This document shows positions 1 through 6,218 of a stretch of DNA of 13,977 nt, piece by piece. A model generated the notes under the pieces. That model worked only from the letters and a program-made list of their open reading frames with translations, made no database searches and was not told where the DNA came from. Both the position numbers and the translations under genes were made by a program. The stretch is from contig JADCGN010000086.1 of assembly GCA_020249005.1 (NCBI GenBank), forward strand, positions 1 through 13,977, read 5' to 3'. Source of the DNA: Alphaproteobacteria bacterium (GTDB taxonomy: Bacteria; Pseudomonadota; Alphaproteobacteria; UBA2136; UBA6156). Numbering within the stretch: the stretch's first letter is position 1; each line of letters starts with the position of its first letter.

Positions 1-1
1 C

Positions 2-1150
2 CCAGCCCAAAATGGTGGTGAAGGCAAACAGGAACAGCCTGACCGCAACCACCACGCTGCCCAGGCCATAGCCGCCCACACTCAGGAAGCCCAAGCCCGC
101 ATCGAACCCGGCCGCGCTTAAGGCGGCGCCGCCGCTGGCCAAGCCGCCCATCTGCCAGGCCCCGCTCACCAAAATCACCAAGGCGGTGAAGGTACAGACC
201 ACCAAGGTGTCGATGAAGGTTTGGGTCATCGCAATCAGCCCTTGTTCCACCGGGTGGCGGGTGCGGGCCGGGGCGGCCACCACGGCGGCGCTGCCCAAGC
301 CCGATTCGTTGGAAAATATCCCCCGCGCCAGGCCGTAGCGCATCGCCGCCGCCACCGCCGCGCCGGCAAAGCCGCCGCTGGCCGAAGCCGGGCTGAAGGC
401 GCTGTCGAAAATCAGGGTGAAAACGCCGGGCAAATAGCTGGCGTTCATCACCAAAATCAGGCTGCCCACCAGCACGAACAGGCCAATCATGAACGGCACC
501 AACAGGCTGGCGGCATCGGCAATCCGGGTCAGCCCGCCCAGCATAATCGCCCCGGCGGCGGCGGTGATGAGAATCCCCACCAGCAGTGGCGACACCCCAA
601 AGCTGGTGGCCATCACGTCGGCCATGGAGTTGCTCTGCACCATCCCGCCGATGCTGAAGGCGGCAAACGCCAGCGCCACCGCATACAGCATCCCCAGGCT
701 CGGCAAGCGGGCGCCGTGGGTTAAATAGTACATCGGCCCGCCGCGGATGCGGCCATCGGCCGCCTGCACGCGGTAGTGCACGCCCAAGGTGGTTTCGGCG
801 AACTTCAGCGCCAGGCCCAGCACCCCGCTGACCCACATCCAGAACACCGCGCCGGGCCCGCCTAGCGCAATCGCGGTGGCCACCCCGGCAATGTTGCCGG
901 TGCCCACCGTGGCGGCCAAGGCCGTCCACAGCGCCGCACGGTTAGAAATTTCGCCCTTGGCCAGCGCATCGTGGTGGCGGGGGCCGACCAGCTGCCACAG
1001 CGCCTCTGGCAAGCGGCGCAACGGGTGGCCGCCCAGCAGCAGCATCAGGTAGGTGCCGGTTAGTAGCAACAGCGCAATGGTGGGCCAACCCCAGACAATG
1101 TCGCTAAGCGGCTGCAGGGCGGCGGTGGCGGCGGGGATGAAGCTTTCCAT
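2..1150 (-). CDS. AGCS-family sodium:amino-acid symporter (alanine/glycine carrier), C-terminus cut by window edge
   Basis: Seen by translating the minus strand from the ATG at 1150-1148: an uninterrupted frame of 383 codons that leaves the window without a stop. It carries the hallmarks of the alanine/glycine:cation symporter family. These are GTGNIAGVATAIALGGPGAV followed by FWMW near residues 88-112, GGPMYY, and the RGIFSNESGLGSA segment in the second half. Many hydrophobic segments indicate an inner-membrane transporter. Family members run near 450 residues, so roughly 70 C-terminal residues should lie to the left. By family knowledge it imports a small neutral amino acid such as alanine or glycine with Na+; the exact substrate cannot be read here. 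A GGAG lies about 13 bases upstream of the ATG, a rather distant ribosome binding site. It follows the LytTR gene on the same strand after 79 bases with no visible terminator, so the two may be co-transcribed. Its GC content is much higher than that of the LytTR gene. Confidence 0.93.
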   Translation of the reverse strand, partial: MESFIPAATAALQPLSDIVWGWPTIALLLLTGTYLMLLLGGHPLRRLPEALWQLVGPRHHDALAKGEISNRAALWTALAATVGTGNIAGVATAIALGGPGAVFWMWVSGVLGLALKFAETTLGVHYRVQAADGRIRGGPMYYLTHGARLPSLGMLYAVALAFAAFSIGGMVQSNSMADVMATSFGVSPLLVGILITAAAGAIMLGGLTRIADAASLLVPFMIGLFVLVGSLILVMNASYLPGVFTLIFDSAFSPASASGGFAGAAVAAAMRYGLARGIFSNESGLGSAAVVAAPARTRHPVEQGLIAMTQTFIDTLVVCTFTALVILVSGAWQMGGLASGGAALSAAGFDAGLGFLSVGGYGLGSVVVAVRLFLFAFTTILGW

Positions 1151-1229
1151 GCCCGCCAGGCTACTCCGGTCGTCAGGTGGGGGCAAGAGTGTATGGCGCG
1201 TGTATGCGCAATCGATCTTTTTTAAACCC

Positions 1230-2030
1230 TTAAGCCACGGTGCGTAAAAAAGCCTTGAGCTGACTTCTTTTTCGACGACTTATCGGCACGCGCCATTGGT
1301 TGGTAAGCACAACTTCACGACTTAATACTTTTAACACATGGTCGCCTGCGACCCAGTAAGAGCGATGCGTTTGCACGCCACGCTGCCGCCGAGCAACCTC
1401 CTTAATTGCTTCGGAAAAATTATACAAAATCAAAGCTTGCCCGGTTGTTGTGACCACGCGGGTGTAATGGAGCTCGGCCATGAGGTAGATAATATCTTGG
1501 CCAAGCGCACTGGGGAGCTTACTGAAGAGCGTGTTGTGCCCGTGTTCAACAGTCAATGGCTGGGCGGTGCGTGGCGGCTGCCTGGGTTGGGGCGTTGCTG
1601 CAGGTTGCGCGGCCAACGCAAACTGTAAGTTTAAGATAAAGGGTGCGTTAATGATAAGCCAACACAACGTCACCAGGGGAGCAATTTTAACATACTCCCA
1701 CCCCAACAAACTGAAGATTGAATGAATGCCCTTAACCTGGTTCCAATCATCCAAACCCATGAGATAATCGAACCCAAGCGCCAGCGGCAGAAAGAGCCCA
1801 ACGGCAACGAGGGCAACCGTCATGAGTTGCAACCAGGGGTTAACAATTTTAAATGGGTTAAACCGGTAAAACTGCTTTTGGCAGTAAGCCAACAAGGCAA
1901 GTAAAAAACCAACGTTAAAGGCCCAGGCGGCCAATGAACCCAGTGGCGAAAGCGCTTGCGTACTGTTCGGGTCGAGGAGAAAAAATATCAATATCAAAAA
2001 AAGGCCCCACGCCACCAAATAACGTCGCAT
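1230..2030 (-). CDS. Membrane-anchored LytTR-family DNA-binding transcriptional regulator
   Basis: The predicted protein has 266 residues from the chosen start. The N-terminal half has four hydrophobic segments (about 4-20, 29-49, 67-90 and 113-139), so it should sit in the inner membrane. A Pro/Gln-rich linker (about 141-165) leads to a C-terminal LytTR domain (about 168-263). That domain shows the family pattern: an LxAELHYTRVVTT strand pair, THRSYWVAGDHV, then LTNQWRVPISRR. LytTR domains bind DNA as tandem half-sites. There is no receiver domain, so control is probably through the membrane part, as in other membrane-bound LytTR proteins. The ATG at 2030 is preferred because AAGG (2041-2038) lies 7 bases before it. 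The longer start at 2051 adds 7 residues, but its GAGGG is only one base from the ATG. Two LytTR-like repeats lie just upstream, suggesting autoregulation. The gene is AT-richer than most of the window. The signal it senses is unknown. Confidence 0.9.
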   Translation of the reverse strand: MRRYLVAWGLFLILIFFLLDPNSTQALSPLGSLAAWAFNVGFLLALLAYCQKQFYRFNPFKIVNPWLQLMTVALVAVGLFLPLALGFDYLMGLDDWNQVKGIHSIFSLLGWEYVKIAPLVTLCWLIINAPFILNLQFALAAQPAATPQPRQPPRTAQPLTVEHGHNTLFSKLPSALGQDIIYLMAELHYTRVVTTTGQALILYNFSEAIKEVARRQRGVQTHRSYWVAGDHVLKVLSREVVLTNQWRVPISRRKRSQLKAFLRTVA

Positions 2031-2037
2031 CGTAAAG

Positions 2038-2041
2038 CCTT
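2038..2041 (-). promoter_or_regulatory. Ribosome binding site deciding the LytTR gene start
   Basis: On the minus strand AAGG is followed by seven bases and the ATG at 2030-2028. This spacing is better than that of the upstream ATG at 2051, so the shorter protein is preferred. Confidence 0.5.
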
Positions 2042-2058
2042 GGATCTGCATGCCCTCA

Positions 2059-2090
2059 ACCGTTCATGTAATTTCTTGACCGTTCATGTA
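2059..2090 (+). promoter_or_regulatory. Tandem LytTR-type operator (two direct repeats)
   Basis: The 12-mer ACCGTTCATGTA occurs exactly twice, at 2059-2070 and 2079-2090, in direct orientation with a 20-base period (about two helical turns). Its first nine bases fit the published LytTR half-site pattern [TA][AC][CA]GTTN[AG][TG] at every position. LytTR proteins such as AgrA bind pairs of such half-sites about two turns apart. The pair lies between a LytTR-domain gene (start 2030) and a divergent outer-membrane protein gene (start 2192). It reads toward the latter, so regulation of the barrel gene and autoregulation are both plausible. The match and the spacing are seen directly; binding is inferred. 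A degenerate third copy, GCGGTTTATGTA, is at 2116-2127 (9 of 12 bases identical) but out of the 20-base phase. Confidence 0.7.
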
Positions 2091-2098
2091 TAGGTGCT

Positions 2099-2127
2099 TT
2101 GGGGTAGGTTGGGAAGCGGTTTATGTA
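2099..2127 (+). promoter_or_regulatory. Possible weak, activator-dependent promoter of the barrel gene
   Basis: A TTGGGG (2099-2104) and TATGTA (2122-2127) pair has an exact 17-base spacer, but each matches the sigma-70 consensus at only about 3 of 6 positions. Such a poor promoter just downstream of the LytTR repeats (which would centre near -71 and -51) would suit activation by the regulator. It is a guess from position and spacing; nothing else in 2091-2191 looks better. Confidence 0.2.
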
Positions 2128-2191
2128 CAGAGCAACGAAGGCAGCACAAGCCTCGTCTTAAACTCATCAATGATAGAGAAAGAGTGTTGAA

Positions 2192-2866
2192 ATGCATAAA
2201 TCACTAACGGGGCTGCTGTTGTTAGCAGGCAGCCCGCTTCTGGTAAATGCTGAGCCGCTGACGACCTCGGAAAAGCCTTATTACGTGAAGTTGTATGGTG
2301 GGGCGAGCTTATTGGGTGATCAGGATTTCAACCAACAAGGAGTCTCAGGTGTGGCGGCCGGCGCCACTGGCAAAGGTTCATTTGATGCAGGGTGGGGGTT
2401 TGGTGGTGCTTTAGGGTACAACCTTACCAATAATTTTTCTACGGAAGTGGCGTGGGATTATTTTACCAATGGGGCCAAAGCCACGTTCAGCGACGGTACA
2501 AGATTTGATGGTGATGGAGATTTTTCCTCAAGTATAATTTTTCTTAATGGGATTTATAAATTCGACCCAGTTACCACCTACCGAATCCGCCCCTACGTAG
2601 GCGCGGGGGTAGCTTATGTTGATGAAATTGACTTCGATACCAAACGCAATGGGGTAGAAACCTCCTACAGCACCGATGGAGAATTCGCCTGGCAAGTATT
2701 GGCTGGAGCCGAGTATCCGTTAAATGATCGGTGGTCGCTGAATGCCGATGCGCGTTATATCAATGCAGGCAGTCAAGACCTAAAAAACGAAGCAGGGACG
2801 GGTACAATTCGTAACATCGACTATAACATTAGCAGTTTAATGTTGGGAGTTTCCTACAAATTCTAG
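2192..2866 (+). CDS. Outer-membrane beta-barrel protein (OmpA/OmpW-like porin-fold family)
   Basis: The predicted protein has 224 residues. An N-terminal signal peptide (about residues 1-20, ending VNA before EPL) directs export. The rest alternates short amphipathic beta segments with polar, Gly/Asp-rich loops. Examples are YYVKLYGGASLL, GWGFGGALGYNL, STEVAWDYF, RIRPYVGAGVAYV, WQVLAGAEYPL, LNADARYINA and a final SSLMLGVSYKF. The C-terminal Phe is the usual barrel-assembly signal. The length fits an eight-stranded barrel without a periplasmic OmpA-like peptidoglycan domain. Its precise role (structural barrel, small-molecule channel, adhesin) cannot be told. The start is supported by the signal peptide; upstream is only a purine-rich AGAAAGAG-like ribosome site. 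The gene is divergent from the LytTR regulator across a 161-base region holding LytTR-type repeats, so it is the best candidate target of that regulator. It is AT-richer than the genes to its right and ends in a clear intrinsic terminator. Confidence 0.85.
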   Translation: MHKSLTGLLLLAGSPLLVNAEPLTTSEKPYYVKLYGGASLLGDQDFNQQGVSGVAAGATGKGSFDAGWGFGGALGYNLTNNFSTEVAWDYFTNGAKATFSDGTRFDGDGDFSSSIIFLNGIYKFDPVTTYRIRPYVGAGVAYVDEIDFDTKRNGVETSYSTDGEFAWQVLAGAEYPLNDRWSLNADARYINAGSQDLKNEAGTGTIRNIDYNISSLMLGVSYKF

Positions 2867-2932
2867 AAACCCAACACCGAGGTTGTGCAGTGGTTGCACA
2901 ATACGATGCGCTCCCTATCCTTACGCGCACTC

Positions 2933-2960
2933 CCCCCACCCTCGGGTGGGGGATATTTTT
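2933..2960 (+). terminator. Intrinsic terminator of the outer-membrane barrel gene
   Basis: CCCCCACCC (2933-2941) pairs with GGGTGGGGG (2944-2952) around a minimal loop and is followed by ATATTTTT on the plus strand. It lies 67 bases past the stop of the barrel gene. Confidence 0.85.
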
Positions 2961-2973
2961 GAATGCCGATAAA

Positions 2974-2999
2974 CCAGCCCCCTCCGAGGAGGGGGCTGG
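2974..2999 (-). terminator. Hairpin, probable terminator of the convergent lipoprotein gene
   Basis: CCAGCCCCCTCC (2974-2985) is perfectly complementary to GGAGGGGGCTGG (2988-2999) with GA between. Read on the minus strand, it starts 7 bases after the stop of the lipoprotein gene and is followed by TTTAT. That is a short U-run, so termination is likely but less certain than for the neighbouring hairpin. Confidence 0.6.
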
Positions 3000-3005
3000 A
3001 AAGAG

Positions 3006-3584
3006 TTAGAACGGTTTGGGGATGACCCCGCCCAAACTTTGCATTGGGCCCAGCGGGTTGGTTTCCCGGCTGGTGGTTTCGATGCTGGGCGTCCCGTTCC
3101 AGAGCTTATAGGCCACCTTGTTGTTCACCAGCACCAAGGTGGCACTGAACTCCCACCCCCGCGTGGTGGTGTGCTTCTTGAAGCCGAACAGGTCGCTGGC
3201 CACGTTGCCGTCGCGCTGGTTCTTGATGGTTTGGCTGCGGAGCACGTACCCTTGGCAGGCTTCCCGCGCGCTCACACACTCCTTCACCCCTTTGGGCAGG
3301 TCTTCCAGGCGGAAGCTGCTGCCGAACAGGTTCACCACGTCCACATAGTTTAGTACGCGGGTGTTGGGCAGGCTGGCCGGGTCGAAGCCCAGAATCACCA
3401 ACGCTTCTTTGGTGGTGTTGGTGTCGATACGGTCAAACGCCGCCTTGGCTTCGGCATAGTTGGCCCAGGGGCTGGGCGTGTTGCTGTTGCTACTGGGCAG
3501 CACGGTGCAGCCGGCCAGGGTACTGGTCAGCAAGGCCACCAGCGCGAGGCCCGCGCTGGCCTTCTGGGTGGTGGGGTGAGTCAT
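3006..3584 (-). CDS. Predicted lipoprotein of unknown function
   Basis: The predicted protein has 192 residues. It begins with a lipoprotein signal peptide: a short basic N-region, the hydrophobic ALVALLTSTLAG stretch, and lipobox LAGC with Cys26 as the lipidation site. The next residue is Thr, not Asp, which favours outer-membrane sorting in the E. coli scheme. The mature part is soluble-looking, with a helix-like AEAKAAFDRI region and GFDPASLPNTRVLNYVDVV. A close Cys pair (about C103 and C110, CVSAREAC) could form a disulfide. A C-terminal half with beta-like TLVLVNNKVAYKLWNG follows. I do not recognise the family. The frame is open back to 3755, but the start at 3584 is chosen because the lipoprotein signal begins there and a strong AAAGGAGT lies 8 bases upstream. 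The gene is monocistronic, between a convergent barrel gene and the divergent lipid cluster. Confidence 0.82.
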   Translation of the reverse strand: MTHPTTQKASAGLALVALLTSTLAGCTVLPSSNSNTPSPWANYAEAKAAFDRIDTNTTKEALVILGFDPASLPNTRVLNYVDVVNLFGSSFRLEDLPKGVKECVSAREACQGYVLRSQTIKNQRDGNVASDLFGFKKHTTTRGWEFSATLVLVNNKVAYKLWNGTPSIETTSRETNPLGPMQSLGGVIPKPF

Positions 3585-3592
3585 GGGTTGGG

Positions 3593-3600
3593 ACTCCTTT
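3593..3600 (-). promoter_or_regulatory. Strong ribosome binding site deciding the lipoprotein start
   Basis: Read on the minus strand the sequence is AAAGGAGT, then CCCAACCC, then the ATG at 3584-3582. This near-perfect Shine-Dalgarno, together with the signal peptide, fixes the start. A TATAAA (3612-3607 on the minus strand) just upstream could be its -10 element, but I see no convincing -35. Confidence 0.75.
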
Positions 3601-3649
3601 CGAATCTTTATATTCCCCCCGAACAAACCGCAGTATGACGCCATTTTTC

Positions 3650-3664
3650 TGCCGCACTGCGGCA
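3650..3664. promoter_or_regulatory. Perfect 15-bp dyad in the divergent intergenic region
   Basis: TGCCGCA-C-TGCGGCA is a perfect odd-centred palindrome. It sits between the lipoprotein gene and the divergent lipid cluster, a position expected of an operator for a dimeric regulator. No T-run follows on either strand, so it is unlikely to be a terminator. A second, shorter dyad, TTGCGGCGCAA, lies at 3705-3715. Its function is inferred only from symmetry and position. Confidence 0.35.
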
Positions 3665-3839
3665 ACGAGAAACGCCTGAATTGTCCGATAAATTCGAGAA
3701 AATTTTGCGGCGCAACGCAGCGCAAGCAGTTCTGACAGGGCCGCGCATATGTCACACCGTTTAGAGTAAGTGTTGGAAATTGCTGCGCTGCGCCATGGAA
3801 TTGCGCTGCATAAGCCTAAGCGAAGCCGCTAAGCTGCCG

Positions 3840-6218
3840 ATGATGACCGACCCACTCCCCCCCATTGCCCCGCGCACCTACGGCCGCTGGATGTGGTTGG
3901 CCGGGTTGGCCGCACGCCTGGTGGGTGTCCAACTGCGCTTGCATGGCCCGCGCGAAAACCTCACCCAAGGTGAAATCTTCCTCTTCAACCACTTTACCCG
4001 GATTGAGACCACCGTACCGCCGCTGTTGCTGTGGCAAGAAACCGGCACCTATGCCCGCAGCGTCACGCACCACGGGCTGTACCACGTCCACCCCTGGTTG
4101 CGCCGCTTTTTGTTGGATACCGGCTGCGTGCCGAGTGATTTGCCCAACCTGTTGCCCTATCTGGCGGCGGAAATCCTGCGCGGGCACAAGGTGGTGATCT
4201 TTCCCGAAGGCGGCTTGATTAAGGATAAGCAGGTGTTCGATGCCCGTGGCAACTACGCCGTGAAGGGGGCCGACAACCGCGCCCCCCGCCCGCACCACCG
4301 CGGGGCGGCGGTGCTGGCGGTTTACCTGGATATCTTTAAGGCCCACATCCGCGATGCCAACAGCCGCGGCGACACCGCCACCTTGGCGCACTGGGTGGCC
4401 GAGCTAAACCTGCCCAGCGTGGCCGCGTTGTTGGCGGCATGTGCCCAGCCCACCCGCGTGGTGCCGAGCACGCTCACCTTCTTTCCCATCCGCGGTGAGG
4501 GCAATTGGTTGACCCGCCTGATTGAACTGCTGTTCGGCAAACTTTCCGACCGCGTCCGCGACGAGCTGACCATGGAAACCAACCTGCTGCTGCGGGCCAC
4601 GGATTTGGATCTGCACATCGGCGCGGCGCTGCCCACCGCCTGGGCCCCGCCCAAGGCCGAAGCCATGCTATGGCGCCACGCGCTGCGCCATGTCACGACG
4701 CTGGAGCAATTGTTTGCGCTGGATTTGGACCACGCCCAATGGCTGCACGCCCCCTTGGCCCACCGCGCCCAAGCGGCGGTGCTGGCGCAGCGTGACCGCG
4801 GCATGCGGGCGCTCTACGGCGGGCTGACGGTAAATCTGCACCACCTGGTGGCCACCCTGATTGACGAATATCGCCACCATGGCCGCCATACTGTCCCGGC
4901 GTATGAATTTGAGGCGGCGCTCACCTGGGCGGCCCACCGCTTGCAAACCCAAGCCGCCAAAAACAGCGGTCTACCCCTGCACCCCAGCGTGGGCGAGCCG
5001 CAGGCGCTGATTCAGCTGGCGCAGGGCACCCATGAGGGCCTTCACCAACTGCTGTTGCGCCTGGAAGAGGCCAAGCTGGTGAAACGTAGCAATGGTGAGT
5101 ACCGCTTTTCATACCGCCTGGATGACGCGGTGGGCGTGCATGAAATCCGCTTAGAAAACCCGGTGCGGCTGCATGTGAACGAAGCGGCCACCCAACCGGC
5201 CGTGCGCCTGGCCGCCATGTGGGGGTTGCAGGAAGCGGCCGCCTCGGCCACGCAACCCGCTTGGGCCGGAATGCTGTTGCAAGCCCAACGCGCCACCGCG
5301 GCGGCGGCCCATGCGGCGGCCGGCAGTGCCGCCTTGGCGGCCGGACCGGCCGCCGTGCAGCCCTATGTGCTGAAGCCCGATGCCACCATGGCGCCTGCCA
5401 ACGGGGTGGGGGTGCTGTTGCTGCACGGCTTGGGCGCCAGTCCGGCGCAGGGCCGCCCGTTGGCCGAAGAGCTACGGGCCCTGGGCTACACCGTGTATGG
5501 TGCCCGCTTGCCCGGCCATGGCGGCCAGCCGGCTGACTTGTTTGGGCTTGATGCAGCGGATTGGGTGGCCACCGCCACCTTGGGGCTGCGCTTGCTGACG
5601 GCCCTTGGCCTCAAGCAACTGGTGGTGGTGGGGTTTTCTACCGGGGCCTTGGTGGGCCTGCAGGCGGCGGCACGTTGGGCGCAGCCCAATCTGGCGGGGG
5701 TGGTGTTGGTGGCGCCGCCGCTGCGCTTGGTCTCGCCGTTGCGCCATGGCCTGCTGCCGATGCGCCTGCTCAATGCTCTGTTTGCCGCCACACTGGGCCG
5801 CCTGTTGCCGTTGGCCCGCCATGGCGTGATGCCGTGGTACCGCTTAAACCCCGCGTACCCGGCCGAACAGTACGACAAGGTGCCGTTGGGTGCAGTGGCC
5901 GCCCTGGTGGCGTTAGCCCGCCGCGCCAAACAGGCCGTTGCTCGCTTGGGCGTGCCCTGCACCGTGGTGCATGGCACGGCCGACCAAGTGGCCGACTTTG
6001 CCGCCGCCGCCGCCTTGGCGCGCCAGAGCCCGCAAGGGCGGCTGGTGACGCTGGCGGGCGCCAGCCACGATGTGCTGCGCACCAACACCGCCCACAGCTG
6101 GGCCCACATCATCCAGGCGGTGACAGAGTGCACTGTTGGGGACGCCAGTGGCCAACCCCATAAGCCCAGCGTTAAGGAAAGCCCCCGCAATGACCTTGCC
6201 GCGCCAACCTTTGCCTAA
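3840..6218 (+). CDS. PlsC-like acyltransferase fused to an alpha/beta-hydrolase (lipase/esterase-like)
   Basis: The predicted protein has 792 residues from the chosen ATG. The N-terminal part (about 15-250) resembles glycerophospholipid acyltransferases. NHFTRIE (His51, then Glu56) stands where the family has HX4D, and VIFPEGG (118-124) is the substrate-binding motif. A helical region (about 270-480) leads to an Ala-rich linker (about 481-506). The C-terminal domain (about 520-765) is an alpha/beta-hydrolase. It has LLLHGLG for the oxyanion hole, GFSTG with nucleophile Ser600, Asp715 in HGTADQ, and His743 in GASHD, so the triad is complete. It may transfer acyl chains to a lysolipid or glycerol acceptor and hydrolyse acyl esters, probably at the inner membrane. 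The balance of activities is unknown. The start is uncertain: the frame opens at a TTG (3780), but codons before 3840 are atypical, and no start has a good ribosome site. The end overlaps fadD by 29 bases, suggesting coupled translation. Confidence 0.87.
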   Translation: MMTDPLPPIAPRTYGRWMWLAGLAARLVGVQLRLHGPRENLTQGEIFLFNHFTRIETTVPPLLLWQETGTYARSVTHHGLYHVHPWLRRFLLDTGCVPSDLPNLLPYLAAEILRGHKVVIFPEGGLIKDKQVFDARGNYAVKGADNRAPRPHHRGAAVLAVYLDIFKAHIRDANSRGDTATLAHWVAELNLPSVAALLAACAQPTRVVPSTLTFFPIRGEGNWLTRLIELLFGKLSDRVRDELTMETNLLLRATDLDLHIGAALPTAWAPPKAEAMLWRHALRHVTTLEQLFALDLDHAQWLHAPLAHRAQAAVLAQRDRGMRALYGGLTVNLHHLVATLIDEYRHHGRHTVPAYEFEAALTWAAHRLQTQAAKNSGLPLHPSVGEPQALIQLAQGTHEGLHQLLLRLEEAKLVKRSNGEYRFSYRLDDAVGVHEIRLENPVRLHVNEAATQPAVRLAAMWGLQEAAASATQPAWAGMLLQAQRATAAAAHAAAGSAALAAGPAAVQPYVLKPDATMAPANGVGVLLLHGLGASPAQGRPLAEELRALGYTVYGARLPGHGGQPADLFGLDAADWVATATLGLRLLTALGLKQLVVVGFSTGALVGLQAAARWAQPNLAGVVLVAPPLRLVSPLRHGLLPMRLLNALFAATLGRLLPLARHGVMPWYRLNPAYPAEQYDKVPLGAVAALVALARRAKQAVARLGVPCTVVHGTADQVADFAAAAALARQSPQGRLVTLAGASHDVLRTNTAHSWAHIIQAVTECTVGDASGQPHKPSVKESPRNDLAAPTFA

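Noticed and set aside
221..724. Plus-strand open frame of 167 codons near the left edge
   Set aside because: It is the complement of the AGCS symporter, whose family motifs are clear on the minus strand; the plus-strand product is His/Gly/Gln-rich without motifs.
1151..1229. Possible promoter or terminator between the LytTR gene and the symporter
   Set aside because: A TACACT-like -10 can be found on the minus strand, but without a matching -35, and there is no stable hairpin with a T-run. I therefore left the two genes as possibly co-transcribed.
1338..1904. Short plus-strand open frames across the LytTR gene
   Set aside because: They are antisense to a protein with a full LytTR domain and four membrane segments; none has a ribosome site or recognisable product.
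2883..2901. Inverted repeat TTGTGCA-GTGGT-TGCACAA after the barrel gene
   Set aside because: It could fold, but it has no T-run and lies 31 bases before a much better terminator; no basis to call it a separate element.
3585..3755. N-terminal extension of the lipoprotein frame to 3755
   Set aside because: It would bury the lipoprotein signal peptide 57 residues in, and the strong ribosome site and lipobox both point to the start at 3584.
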